From: Liolophura sinensis
Lineage: Eukaryota; Mollusca; Polyplacophora; Chitonida; Chitonidae
Assembly (NCBI RefSeq): GCF_032854445.1
Contig: NC_088297.1
Span: 7,365,375-7,429,374, forward strand
DNA: 64,000 bases
Direction: 5' to 3'
The position numbers and the translations under genes were made by a program. The notes beneath the pieces were generated by a model that was given only the letters and a program-made list of their open reading frames with translations, was not told the origin of the DNA and did not search any database. Shown here in pieces: positions 47,906-59,917 of this stretch (positions are counted from its first letter, which is position 1; every line of letters starts with the position of its first letter).

Positions 47906-49505
47906 GTATATCCTTTTACATTATACATGTGCTATCATTACACAACTGGTTTATTTTAAGGCGTTAAACACCATGGCAATAGACAGATAAATATTTAAAC
48001 TGAATGTCTGCCCTCTTTGAATTTGGTAAAGGCATCAGTATAACACAAACGTGTCGATGTCACATGGTATGTCACATTTCCTGTGGCGTTATTTGTGCTG
48101 CATTCATTTAATTCCACTACCCTGTTCCACAGCTTCCGCCTTCCTCGAAAAGCACGTGACAGTGTCTCATTTACAGTTGGGCGATTTTGTAAAATGAAAG
48201 CCCCATCTTTGTGCATGACTTATCATAGTCACGTTTATCCCAGCTGGGTTTTTTTCTTCACATATTTTTGGACTAGTGTTTGAGGCCGATGTAATGGAAG
48301 TGAATATAAAAACACGGGTTGTGTTATTTCAATCTATTTTGGTCTAGGTCGTATCAACCAGCTCCGCGTAATGGTTGATAGACTTTTAACGACACCATTT
48401 TATTTGTAATCGCTAAGTGTCATTTCATTAAACTTCAGAGGTACACAAGTAGTACACAGGTAGTACTGAGATGTTCCCCAGTCTACTTCACATGAACTTG
48501 TAATAGCCAACACCATATTCAACCTGTCCTACATGTATAGATCACGTCTACCCGCTTACGGTGTATTTGTTTTTGAGAGTTGAAAAGACGACATTCCAGT
48601 CACCCACACTACGAAAACACAGCCTGGCATGGCTGGAAAACATTGAGTGAGCATGGCGCTTTGCCCTGCTTCCGGATTCATTTAGACCACCCAGCCATTT
48701 AACGTAAGCATTACCGCACAGAGCTGAAATCTGTGTCATTCATCATTTACACTCTCACCATAAGCCTGTTTGTCGTCGCTGCCCTGTGGTCGCAACTACG
48801 TTCAGCCGTGGTAAGTAGAGAGATTCAGCCCCTGTATAGCACAGTGTTGCGCGCGGTACCCCACACTTAGCAATTTAAGCCGGCCTGGCTACTGAAGTGT
48901 TACATGTGTACGTATGCACCGCTGCCAATTCACATTGAGTCATTAAGTATATGCCTATTCTTCTCTCATCTTTTTCTGTGTACGTATGTTGGGGTGGTGG
49001 TGATTGGGCTGGACAGAAAGGGTGCCGTTGAGTAACACACTTGCTGCCTATTTGTAACTGGAGGTTATACAAAAGGACGATGAATACCCTTAAGCAAGTG
49101 CTCGGCTCTAGCAGAAAGACAAGAAAATATTTTTATGTAGGCCTATACGTGTGTTAAAGAATTGAAGTCTTGCTTTTCTCAATTTTCCGTTGGCTTTCTT
49201 TTAGGCGATTTGCAGGTATAGAATACACGGGATGAGAGGTCTTTCTGCTGCCTGGCTGATCTGAACACTGCGTTGTTGTCGCCGGAAAGCTCAGTTTTCC
49301 ATCTGAGTATGTACATTCGCACACCATGCCTTAGAGTAGGGAGCTAAAATAGAGAGTAACCTTCAATCCATGTGTAAGAGCCCACTATACAGCTTTCTGA
49401 AAAGCTTAACCCAACAACAACAGCACCCCCCCCCAACACACATACACACTACCTCCCCTCACTTCGAACAGACGAGCTTAAAGTCACTGTATAAATGGAA
49501 ATATT
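47906..49505. other. intergenic, nothing recognised
   Basis: No supported feature. Confidence 0.45.
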
Positions 49506-49620
49506 TGAATGAATGAATGAATGATTATGGCTTAACGCCACCTCGGCAATATTTCAGCCATATCGTGCGGAAATATTTGTGTACGGGATTAAACAACAGT
49601 GAAATAAATAAATGTATGAG
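49506..49620 (+). mobile_element. SINE tail module
   Basis: A TGAA repeat, then GATTATGGCTTAACGCCACC, TCGGCAATATTTCAGCCATA with TCGTGCGG, then a second tail GGGATTAAACAACAGTGAAA with TAAATAAATG. The first module is the same as the 61-bp insert at 60921-60981. Confidence 0.8.
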
Positions 49621-50076
49621 AACCAAATAAATAAATAAACGCAGTGACTGGTTTTATAGACCATGATATACGAAGTTTAGTGAAACGTAATACCTTTGTT
49701 TATTCACAGCCGGTATACAGTTTGTACGGGCTGTGCACGAATTAGTTTTATGTCCTGCAATTGCCCGTGTAGATACAAGTAAAAAACAAAATCAGCTGTG
49801 TCAATTGCTCGGAGACTTCGTATTTGGGCTCAGTGACAGGTACAGCACACTTCGCATAACAATGTTTGAAGCATGTGTGAAATTTGCGTGAAGCTTTTTT
49901 CAGGACGTTTTACAGTTACTTGGCGAAGACCGTTATTCTCCGCCTGAAAACCCCGTTATATTAGTATCACGTTCTAAAGTATCGCGCTAGACACAATAAA
50001 GAGATTAAAAAAAAAAAAACACCGGAGTTAAAACACATGCAAACAATGATATTATTGCGTAAGTATCTTACATTTT

Positions 50077-50320
50077 ATTCATTTATTTATTTGATTGGTG
50101 TTTTATATCGTAATCAATAATATTTCACTTGTACGACGAAAGCCAGAATTATGGTGGCTGCAAACCGGGCAGAGCAATACCATCCACCGGTTGATAGCAG
50201 ACACTTCCTCGCGTACGACCGGAGAGGAAGCCAGCATGAGAACTCACACTGGTGAGAGGCTCCTGGGTCATTGTACCACGCTAGCGTGCTAACTGCTAAC
50301 TTCCTAGGCCACGGAGGTCT
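50077..50320 (-). mobile_element. SINE family A copy
   Basis: From TTTATTTATTTGATTGGTGT through AATATTTCACTTGTACGACG, GCAAACCGGGCAGAGC and GTACGACCGGAGAGGAAGCC to GGCCACGGAGGTCTC. On the minus strand this is head, body and AAATAAATAAA tail. Moderately diverged. Confidence 0.92.
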
Positions 50321-51957
50321 CTTCTAAATTTTATGCGACATGATACTGTACTTAGCACTGGATGCTTACATAATATTCACTTTGTGTTATTAAACATTAA
50401 TTGGAAATATTAGCTATGTATATATGTAAACAGCCTGACCATAATATAATTGAACCTGACCTCGTAGATGCTTTAAAATCCACACATTGTGTAGAATGCT
50501 CATGTGTACGCATAGAGATCATTTATCAAATATTTAAATGTTGAAAACTTGACATACATAAACACATTGATGGTACGAAAGCCCGTAACATGGCGTGTAT
50601 TTTCAATGAAGACATTATTCTGTTCTATTTTTCAGAATAGAGGCATCGTTTTACGAATTGTAAAAAAGAAACCCATAAAATTGTAGGAGACAAATTAACA
50701 AGCAATTAACCCAGATTAACTAAAAACTAATTAGTGTAAAATTAATGAGAGTAAATAATATTTTCATTCTACAAGTGCTGCTTGAAGTAACTGGAAAATT
50801 ACTTGTGTATGTGTGATGAAATATCTGAAATGCAACAGAAGATAATTCGTCTGTGTTTCTAAAAGCTCGAATTCTCACACCTCTTACGATATACCAGGGT
50901 ATCTATTATATCCCTACAATATCTATCAACCACCTCTACGATCTGTAACTATCGATTAGGTTTTTCGTTTTTACAACAATTTTAATTTATTGAGTCATAT
51001 ATTGTTCGAGGCACCTCTCTTGCTCATCAGGTTATGAAATCACGTTAATCGATTAAAACCCTACCACAACAACTAACCCCACACAATGCAGTAAAATGAA
51101 TCTAAAGAAAATAAGTTGAGGTTCAAAGTGAGGTTTCATGTCGGCATATCCAGCATTAAATGAAAAATAGCTTATATTTTTCTCGTGGCGCCAAGGGAAA
51201 AGCGTTTGTAGCATGTCAAAAAACGCCCGCAGCAGATCCCAAGTTTGCCAGTAGTTACGAGAAATAACTCCTGTACGGGTAACTGGGTCACGCACATCCT
51301 TGTCTAACGAGGTCAACAGAGTCATTTATTGCATAAAGCATCACAATGAATCCGTATCATTTAACGTCACGGATCATTATAGCAACACATGGTTATAACG
51401 GGTGTATAAAAACTGAATGTGGCTTTGTTTAACCAAGGCTCATCGGAGTGAGGTACTTACAGATAGATAATGCAGGAACTCTGACATATGGGTCTCCGAA
51501 ATCAGTATATGTATATTGACATAAGCGGCATTAGCGTCTGCAATTATCTGAACACTAAACGTTATGTACTGAAGATAGCACTTTAGGATTTTGCACAGAC
51601 AAAACGTCTGCAAACTTTTACTGTCCACACTGTTACTCCATACACAGCCCATTTTCTGCACACTAAAGACAACAGTTAAATTATTTTATTAAAGTTTATT
51701 ATATTAAAATATTTTTGAAAGCAGACAGACCTTTATTTTTGTCGACTGAAGGACAGTAGAAAATCCTGTGAATTGAAAAGACTACTGACAAGACCAGGGG
51801 AGATGAAGGTGCAATTAGTATGGCGATAAAAGCAATAAAACAGCTTAAAAATCAAAGATTGGGTGAGTTTGTCAAAGTAATCTATACTGTAAACAACTTA
51901 GTTTTAATGATGATGTTACTGTTGGGACTGCTTTGTGTAACGGAAAATCTATTGATC
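50321..51957. other. intergenic, nothing recognised
   Basis: No supported feature. Confidence 0.45.
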
Positions 51958-52193
51958 TGATTTGTTTATTTCCTTGGTGTTTTACACCGTGCTCAAGAGT
52001 ATTTCATGTACGCGGCGTCAGGCAGCATTATGTTGAGAGGGAACTGGTCAAAGCCCGGCGCAAAGTCTCGACCACCCGCAGGTTGTTGCGGACATTCCCA
52101 GGATCGGTCGGTTAAGAAGACAGCATGAGCAGAATATGAAATGAAAGTGATTGCACTGATGAGAGGAGTTTGGGTCATTGAGCCGCGCTGCAA
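51958..52193 (-). mobile_element. SINE family A copy, diverged
   Basis: TTGGTGTTTTACACCGTGCT, AAGAGTATTTCATGTACGCG, GCAGCATTATGTTGAGAGGG, ACCACCCGCAGGTTGTTGCG and GATGAGAGGAGTTTGGGTCA keep family A order. The tRNA-like head is cut short at the right end. Confidence 0.88.
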
Positions 52194-52483
52194 TTGAATT
52201 CTATTCAGTATACTAGCAAGAATACAGAGCCCTCTAATATCAGAAGGCGTAACATCAATATTAAAAAGATAATATTTTAGTATCTTAAAAGAATGTGAAG
52301 TTTACACTAGAGATCTCATCAAAATCTCTCCAAGTTTAATTTCGTTTTAAAATTTGGATATTTGGAGTGTTGAATTCTATGGCTGTCTCTTGTAACTCCC
52401 ATGTGAGATCAACATTTTCTCAACAAAAGTGTAAACGCACGAAACAATTGTGTCTTGTTTTGTCTCAGTATTAAATAAGGAGC

Positions 52484-52593
52484 TATGGCAACGCGAAAAC
52501 AGAGTGGTCGGTAAACTCAGTTCACAACATTCAGTACCAAAAGTGGTCATTGTTAGCATCACGAAGAGTGTAAACTGTTTTCACGTTGCCATA
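52484..52593. repeat. 19-bp inverted repeat upstream of the receptor
   Basis: TATGGCAACGCGAAAACAG at 52484-52502 is complementary to CTGTTTTCACGTTGCCATA at 52575-52593 with one mismatch; spacer 72 bp. Related GTGTAAAC strings lie outside on both sides. It could be a small MITE remnant or a hairpin in the 5' region of the Toll-like receptor gene. Confidence 0.7.
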
Positions 52594-53185
52594 TCGAAAA
52601 TGTGGTTGAAATTGAAGCTGGAGTTGACAACGAATACTTGCCATAGTTGTTGAGTTTACACGTTATTTAATACTGGGAGAATACAATATATATTTGCTAC
52701 GTATGTTTATATTTTTGTTGAGTGTATATTGTAAGAAATAATTAAATCCAATAGTTTTTACTCACTGAATGAAAACATTTCTTATACTCAAAGGAATCGA
52801 AAAAAACTTGCATATATGCAACTCACTATAACCAAACTACGAGTGTACAACATTGAAACGTTTGGTGTGGGTTAAAGGTCATTAACCCATCGTTAAAGAA
52901 TTACAGCTATTTGCTCTAGTTATCAATTTTCAGTAACTAACCACAGTGCAAAGCAGTACTTTTCTGCAAATAATATAATAAGTGTACAAAGATACGTCCT
53001 GTAATTCAATGTAATTATTAGCCGAATTTTTCGGCAACGTTATAGCAAACAATTAACTGTCTAGGCCATATACTGCTAATGCGGGATGAATCAGTCGTCT
53101 TTTGAACATGTTTTCATGAAACGAAGCATTGATTGTACACAATACGCGAAATGTTTGTCTTGAATTGGACGTTTTTTTTTATTCC

Positions 53186-53187
53186 AG
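53186..53187 (+). promoter_or_regulatory. 3' splice site before the receptor coding exon
   Basis: GTTTTTTTTTATTCCAG ends here, 54 bases before the receptor ATG, and the sequence between has no other start codon in good context. This indicates a 5' UTR intron. The upstream exon was not located. Confidence 0.75.
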
Positions 53188-53241
53188 GCACAGCTTCCGT
53201 TGTTAACCTAAATGATGACATGGTCCATATGAAGTAGCATC

Positions 53242-55698
53242 ATGGTGAATCTCACAGTTTTGACCGTAGTATTACTTCTGGGACTCTTCACGGTCGTGTC
53301 TTGGAGTGTGCACGTGCCCAGAAAATCCAATAGCCTGATTCACAAGGATAATGCTTGTAAGTTGAGGTCAAGGACATTTGTTGACTGCAGAGAGAAATCC
53401 CTGAAGACAGTGCCAAACGAAACCTTTCCGGAAACAACCGAAAAGTTAGATCTGAGCCTTAACGATTTACACAAGATCTACAGCTATACGTTTCGCACCC
53501 TGGTTTATTTAAAATGGCTGGACTTATCTTTCAACAAAATCAATATGCTACAGAGTCATGCGTTCGCCAATCTCCGCCGTCTCGAATACCTGAACATCAA
53601 TTCCAACGAGATTGTTTTGTCTGATAACACGTACTCACCTCAGCTTTTTGTGCCTTTGACAAGTCTGAAAGTTCTGCACATGGAGGAGAATAAGTGCATA
53701 AAACAGACTGGTGAGTCTGTATTCCCTAGAGCTGTAGCCGCTTTGACCAACCTGAGAGAACTGTATACGGACTTAACCACCTATGTCTCTTTCACCAGCG
53801 AGTTCACGAATCTTACCAAGCTAACGACTATATCGTCATCAGGATGGGGATTACCCAATAGGAAGCACGCTAAACAGTGCTGTGTCAAACGAATGTACAA
53901 TGCCACATTCTCCCCATTCAGAAATATAGGTATCAAACATTTTCGTCTAGCGTATTCCTGTTTGAAAGAAATACAGTTAGATGTGTTTGAACCCTTCCAC
54001 GAACTGGAATCCTTAGAACTGGTTGGAAACCAACAGCTTGGTTTGTACTGGGCTCTGCAAAGCTTACATGGACTTCAGAACCAGACCATTCCAGTCCTCA
54101 GCTTAAAAGCCGCTAATAATTTCATACGCAGAAGAAAACGTGATTTTTCGCCTAACAATTTCTCCACGCGGTATTTGAACACAATTTGCGTCACAGCGCT
54201 GGATATGTCGGAAAACTATATCTTCATGCCCAGAAGTGTTCAGTTTAGTCGGCCGGATTGTCTCCGTCACTTTGACATGTCTGTACATATCACTGATCCG
54301 CAACTACTAATTCTTAAGCTCATGCACGATAAAACTTTTCCTAATCTTCAATTTCTGAACATCAGTACTAATACTGCGGTCGCGCACGATACTGTAAGTG
54401 CACAGAACTTTGATACAAACAGTTCTTTTTCCGTCTCGGTCCATTCTTCGAAAAGGTTGAATCTCCACACTGTCGACCTCTCTTTTTTGCCCATGTCCTG
54501 CCAATTTGAATCTCAAGATTTTCACGCCCTAAGTGTTCTAAATATTTCAGGTTGGAACTGTACCATCGCAACTCCTCCTCTGTTTTTAAACCTCGTCAAC
54601 GTGACACACCTTTCTGCTCGTCGGGCTAAGTTTAATATCGGACTGATGCGACATTTTAAAAAGGGCTCTCTTTTCAGAAATATGGTTAGCTTGCAAGAGG
54701 TGGATCTGTCAGAAAACGAACTCACGTCCGTGCCACAGGATTTATTTCTGACCAACCATAGACTATCGTCTCTGATACTCTTCAATAACAAACTAACCGG
54801 TCTGCCTATGGAAGTATTAAAGACAACCAACTTAGTCCACTTAGATTTGTCTAGCAATGTCATCGAATATCTGACTCAGTCTGAAATTGAAGAACTAGAG
54901 AAGCAAAAGCAACAAAGGCCCGGGTTTAATTTGAAACTGATTTCCAACCCTTTCGTCTGTGACTGTGAGAACTTGGTGTTCCTACGATGGCTGAACAACA
55001 CAAACCTTGTCGTGGATTTTGGTCCGGAATTCCTGTGTACAACGACGAATGGTCAGCAGGAACAAATAACAAAATTTATGAAGAAGTATAAAGACTTTTC
55101 TGTTTCTTGCGTCAGCCTCTCATGGCTGAAGGTTGGTGTAGGGGCCATATTCGCTGTGGTCGTGTTGATTTTTGTCATCCTAGCTTATTATAGAAATCGG
55201 TGGAACGTCCACTACTGGTTCTACACAAACTGCAGACCAAACCCGGATATGTTACCGACCAGACAATATGACTACGATGCGTTCGTGTGTTACAACCATA
55301 ACGACTACGACTGGGTCTACGAAACCTTACAACCATATCTTGAGGAGGGGGCGCCTGAACTACGACTTTGTCTGCATCACAGAGACTTTGAAGTGGGTGA
55401 AGTGATTCAGCAGAACATCGTAGACGCCATTAACAGCAGTCGTAAAGTTATTCTTGTTATTAGCAACAATTTTATCAAAAGCACGTGGGGAGAGTATGAA
55501 ATAGAAATGGCAGGCATGCGGTCGGTGCAAGAGGGTCGGGCTAACGTGATAATATGTGTTCTGTTGGAAGAAGTGCCTGTAAGGGACATGCCAAGAACGT
55601 TGATGAATCTCTGGCATCGGGTCACTTTCCTTGTGTGGCCTCAAAACGCTCACGAGCAGAATTTGTTTTGGGAAAGATTGACAAGCGCCTTGGAGTAG
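53242..55698 (+). CDS. Toll-like receptor, single cysteine cluster type
   Basis: An 818-residue single-pass innate immune receptor in one coding exon. Residues 1-22 form a signal peptide (LTVLTVVLLLGLFTVVSW). An N-terminal cap has C39 and C49. Leucine-rich repeats fill about 55-565, for example LKWLDLSFNKINML and LVHLDLSSNVIEYL. One C-terminal cap (C573, C575, C599, C623) precedes the membrane segment at about 628-650. The cytoplasmic TIR domain spans about 676-815: box 1 YDAFVCY at 678-684, box 2 LCLHHRDFEVG and box 3 FW near the end. TIR domains recruit adaptors such as MyD88. Oddities are valine 718 where the BB loop usually has proline, and a furin-like RRRKRD at 296-301. The start is chosen for its signal peptide and good context (A at -3, G at +4). 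The ligand and one-to-one orthologue cannot be told from sequence. Confidence 0.97.
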   Translation: MVNLTVLTVVLLLGLFTVVSWSVHVPRKSNSLIHKDNACKLRSRTFVDCREKSLKTVPNETFPETTEKLDLSLNDLHKIYSYTFRTLVYLKWLDLSFNKINMLQSHAFANLRRLEYLNINSNEIVLSDNTYSPQLFVPLTSLKVLHMEENKCIKQTGESVFPRAVAALTNLRELYTDLTTYVSFTSEFTNLTKLTTISSSGWGLPNRKHAKQCCVKRMYNATFSPFRNIGIKHFRLAYSCLKEIQLDVFEPFHELESLELVGNQQLGLYWALQSLHGLQNQTIPVLSLKAANNFIRRRKRDFSPNNFSTRYLNTICVTALDMSENYIFMPRSVQFSRPDCLRHFDMSVHITDPQLLILKLMHDKTFPNLQFLNISTNTAVAHDTVSAQNFDTNSSFSVSVHSSKRLNLHTVDLSFLPMSCQFESQDFHALSVLNISGWNCTIATPPLFLNLVNVTHLSARRAKFNIGLMRHFKKGSLFRNMVSLQEVDLSENELTSVPQDLFLTNHRLSSLILFNNKLTGLPMEVLKTTNLVHLDLSSNVIEYLTQSEIEELEKQKQQRPGFNLKLISNPFVCDCENLVFLRWLNNTNLVVDFGPEFLCTTTNGQQEQITKFMKKYKDFSVSCVSLSWLKVGVGAIFAVVVLIFVILAYYRNRWNVHYWFYTNCRPNPDMLPTRQYDYDAFVCYNHNDYDWVYETLQPYLEEGAPELRLCLHHRDFEVGEVIQQNIVDAINSSRKVILVISNNFIKSTWGEYEIEMAGMRSVQEGRANVIICVLLEEVPVRDMPRTLMNLWHRVTFLVWPQNAHEQNLFWERLTSALE

Positions 55699-56480
55699 TT
55701 CACTAACGGACTGTTCGAACGTTTGCTTAGATTCATGCTTAGAGTTTACGTTACTTATTTGCAGGGATTACTTTTTGCATTAATGTATGAATGATGTGTA
55801 AAAGTTCAAAAGTTTGAAGATATTTTTACATCTTAAAATGTTTTGATGGTAACGTTTTAATGTTTTCTGGTTAACTAGTATTCACACAGTCCTAGTCATG
55901 CCTGGATTTTAGTCAAGTCGCACCAAATTTCTATAAAATCTTACTCAACTTCAGTCAGCTGATAACCGGTAACATATTTCTTCACGCGTCAGTGTGTTAT
56001 TTAAATATTGCCTGATATTGTTCTTCAGACTGTTTGGCTTATACTTCAGATTCACGAAAGTTTTCCTCGTTTTTTCTGCAAGAAAAAGATTACACCTCAC
56101 CTCTGTACCGAAATGGGACGATTTCCTGTCTATATTTAGTTGCAGTGATCCTTTATAATTGTTTCATTATTAAATATCTAAACATTTATTTTTCCTAAAT
56201 CTCAATGCGTATTTTCAGAAAATGCACATTATCCTTTGAAGGCAATTAATAGTTTTTGTTCGTGTGCTAGCTTATTTTCGGTGTTTTGTGAAGCAAATTG
56301 TTTTAGTTCTTTATTTCAGACACGTCGACATGTAGTGACGTTTCCTTAGTCTGGAGAACACCTGTTATTGTGTGTGAATCTTTGTGCTTGTTAACTTAAT
56401 AAATATTAATTCACGTCCAAAATTTAAAAGCACATGTACACATTGAACGAAATGGAAAAAGATTGAATAAATAAATTAGT
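55699..56480 (+). other. probable 3' UTR of the receptor
   Basis: AT-rich and without ORFs or repeats. AATAAA at 56398-56403 is the first good polyadenylation signal after the stop, with another in TGAATAAATAAAT near 56465. ATTTA motifs occur. The true 3' end is inferred only. Confidence 0.5.
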
Positions 56481-57070
56481 ATTGGCCTGTTTCTGTGCGA
56501 TTTGAATTTTCCCGGTTTTTCTTTTTTTTCTATTCATTTTTTTGTTGTTGTTCATTTTTTTTTGCACCGACTCTTTTCAGTTTAATAGGTCAAGGCGTGT
56601 CTATCGTAATAGCGGATGGGCCCAAGACGAGTGAGATCGCAGACTCGAATCAAACTCTTGCTGTGTGAGCTAAATCTTTTGGTAAAGAGGACTGTTCTGT
56701 GCCTAAAGCAGGTAGCTGGTTTGCTCCGAGCACTCCAGTTTTTATCCCCTTCGCCCATACACCTTGGAGCCGTTGTGTAAGTGGAATGTTCTCAAGCACG
56801 AATCTCAAACATGAATCCAATAAATACATTATATTTTTGTACCCACGGCCGAAGAATAGTTTATTGTCAATGAGCAGACACAGATTGTTACTTAAGTCAT
56901 GTGGCTAACGTGTTTTCAAGGTCATTGACGGAGGAAGAGTCAAAAGGACGATTCGAAAGGTCAGTAACTGTGCACCCTACACGAACACCAGAGCAAACCG
57001 AGCAAAACCCGTCACATTAAATGAGAGTAAATGTGACTGCTCTCAAATGGACTTGAGTAAATAACTGCTC

Positions 57071-57073
<3 letters not shown>
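56481..57073. other. intergenic, nothing recognised
   Basis: No supported feature. Confidence 0.45.

Positions 57074-57159
<86 letters not shown>
57074..57159. repeat. (TA)n microsatellite, about 86 bp
   Basis: Uninterrupted TA tract just beyond the 3' side of the receptor gene. Confidence 0.97.
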
Positions 57160-57161
<2 letters not shown>

Positions 57162-57439
57162 TATTTACAACTTATTTGAACACCGAAGCCTCGAAAATGA
57201 TCGACCGAAATACAGCGCAGGCTATAAGGTACACAGAGGGAAAACATGTAGATCTGACGCTGAAAAATAAAAAATAAAAATTTGTAATACAATGTCTAAA
57301 GAAAAGATAACCCTGCATAAGTACGGTGATCTTCACAATTACTAAATATAACACATATATACAATAATGACAAAATGATGTTATAAGGGATACATGCACA
57401 TACATAAAAAATATACATGTACAAATTTCAATCGGGCTC

Positions 57440-58310
57440 TGAACAGCACGTAAGCCACAATATTATCCTTAACAGCGCTGTGTACAGTCTTTCAATGTTA
57501 TTAATAATCTTTTATCATTCTGTAATCCACATATAGGCGCTTAGAACCATTGGGCTTAGAGATTTAGCCCGATGGCTTTAGGGATAACTACAATAGGTGA
57601 AAACCAGTCACACTGCTTAGGCTTAAACAGTCTCGTTGTCTAACATGTACCGTATTTCCTGGTTAACGAACTTTAACCAGTGTTAACTCTGTAGGGGTGC
57701 CGTTCTGTACATTCCCTCCTACATCTACATCATGTACTGCAGCATCAGTGCAGCCTGGTACATTCGAACATATCTTAGGATAAGTCTCGATCAACTTACA
57801 AATACAATGTCTCTGATTTTTAGAAAGTTGTCTAAACGCTTCATCTAAATTGTTCAATACAAATGAGTTATCCAACTTAGGATCTAACGAATCAGTTTGA
57901 ATGCTCCACAACTCTTTGGACTAAGTCCATATATCTCTCTTCTACATAAATCACTACACAGCTACTGACTGACTTGCGTCACGGGAATTGTACTTCTCGG
58001 GAACATTAATGTGACATACTCTTTCAGGTTTTCTATGATCAGGTGTGCTTATAATGTAATTAACATCGTTAACTTATTTTACCACCTAATATGGTCCATG
58101 AAACATGGCTTTTAGCAGTTCCTGAGGTAAGGAAAACAAAACCAGAATCTGATCTCCAGGAGAAAAACTTCTTGGCTTAGCCTTCTTGTCAGAGAATAGT
58201 TTCATTTTCTCCTGAGAGGTCTTCAAATTAGCACAAACTATCTCACAGGCTTTATGTAATCTGTTCCGAAAGTGGGAAACATTTAGTCCTGCATTTTGAA
58301 ATTTCATGAT
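57440..58310 (-). pseudogene. Ty3/gypsy retrotransposon relic with integrase before RT
   Basis: On the minus strand, 58307-58086 encodes an integrase C-terminal region (KAKPRSFSPGDQILVL, then PQELLKAMFHGPY). Next comes a stop-ridden linker containing TPDHRKPERVCHINVPEKYN. Then 57911-57663 has the segment that precedes RT in such elements (LSKNQRHCICKLIETYP, AAVHDVDVG). RT begins in broken frames at 57600-57568 (SPIVVIPKA) and 57536-57516 (VDYRM). So integrase lies upstream of RT, the reverse of standard Ty3/gypsy order and like the Gmr1 group. LTRs, gag and protease were not found. Stops and frameshifts make it a fossil. The assignment rests on motif recognition, not on a search. Confidence 0.75.
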
Positions 58311-59917
58311 GGCGGAAAATTACAAACTGAACGTCGGTCTGGTGGTAAGAAATGAAAAGTTTTCAGGTTCAAACTCAAAGGGTGAATTCCATTGGGGATT
58401 TACAGTTACGCACCCAGTTCTCTTCTCGTACTTACTCAGTGTCCATGATGGAAAAGCTGATCAACAAATCGGTCGTGTCAGGTATTGAAACACAACTGGA
58501 AAAATCCCCCCATGCCACCATTCTTCCCTAGTCATGAAGGTAAGGTTGTCTGCTGATTTGAGATGTGTAATTCGAAAACTTAACAAAAAAGACAAACTTT
58601 AGGAGGAATATCAGTCGGAAGTGAAAAGTCTTACGGGTGTAATTCTGACCCATTCTGACTATGTAAATATGATACTGACATGGCAGAACTGAAAAGAGAA
58701 TATGTACTTTTGATGGACAAGGCGGAACAGTATAGCCCCATAGGTGGCCTAAGAATGAATTGTCTCAATATACATAAAGGTTAGTCTACAGACTATGGTA
58801 TTTTGAATCTAGCGCTTGTCATAAATGTTGCTGTGTCGATAATCTACATTTCTCGCTCTCATTTTACCGCAAAAGACAGTTGTCAAATAATAGTGAAATT
58901 TACCTCCCATAGAAAACGATGTGAATAAGCCATACAGCGGTTTCGAGTGCGCATGTCAACATCTAAGATCTTGGGTAGATAAATAACTACACGTGCCCAG
59001 TGCCTTGAGATAAACCGGCCGCAGAGAGCTTGATGTAATGTTTCAAGCCTGTTTTCTCTGCTAACCACCCGTCTTCCATCGAATTTGTGCCTTTAGACGT
59101 CGGTTCCTGTCGCGATAACAGTCCTTTTCTCCTAATAACCAGTAAAAACCAAAACTACCAATTCTTCTTTTCTTCTGGATGAATGGGACAAACCCGTATT
59201 TTTCAGGAAATCCCCTAACTTGGCGACTGTTTAGTGCCTGAAATATTCGATACCATGACACTCTTCCATCTTTCAACATGGTGAGCATCTTTCAACATGG
59301 TGAGCATCCACGCATGTGCTTTATTATCTACCTCCAATCCCACAGTGCAATCCGCACGGCAAAACCGCTATATGGTTAATTCTTGATAGTGAGACGGAAC
59401 AGGCAGTCATCTGGGAGTACAAATGGTGTGTATGTAAATAAGGACATAGGACGCTCTTGGTACTTGTTGTTCAAGACATTTCTACAACTAAAAATACCCG
59501 GAAAAGTCCATACAGTCAAGCGATTGTAACGTTTTCTTTTCTAAATTTGAGAACGAACTAAAGCCTTGTGTGTTGCACGGTAAGAGACAGGATAGATTTA
59601 TTGGAGTAGGATCACCACCAAATGGTACAACCCATGCATTCTGTCATTACATAGTATCGTGAGTTCCTGAACTCTTGTGTTTACTTTATGCCAGCGTATG
59701 GTGGTCGTCTTTGGTATGTAGCTCAGTTAATGAGAAATCCCGCTTCTCAGCGTGAATTTAATTCAAAGTGATAGGACTAGCACGTGAACACGTGTAACGG
59801 GTAAATATCACTTTAAAGCCTGATTACCCCTTACATAGCTGGCACGCCTCAATTTGCATTCAAGCTCCTAAAACCAGTTCATCAAAATAGTGCCTTTATG
59901 TGATAAATCCATCCCCA
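58311..59917. other. intergenic, possible further relics
   Basis: 58311-58490 on the minus strand has a short integrase-like trace next to the gypsy relic. An exact 19-bp duplication (ATCTTTCAACATGGTGAGC) lies near 59270-59308. GGTATGTAGCTCAGTTAATG at 59715 is a weak tRNA-like string. No intact gene is seen. Confidence 0.35.

Noticed and set aside
47594-47959. 121-codon plus-strand ORF
   Set aside because: Its second half lies in a SINE family C fragment and the first half has no protein features.
53242-55698. Several minus-strand ORFs inside the receptor gene
   Set aside because: They are shadows of the receptor frame, with no independent support.
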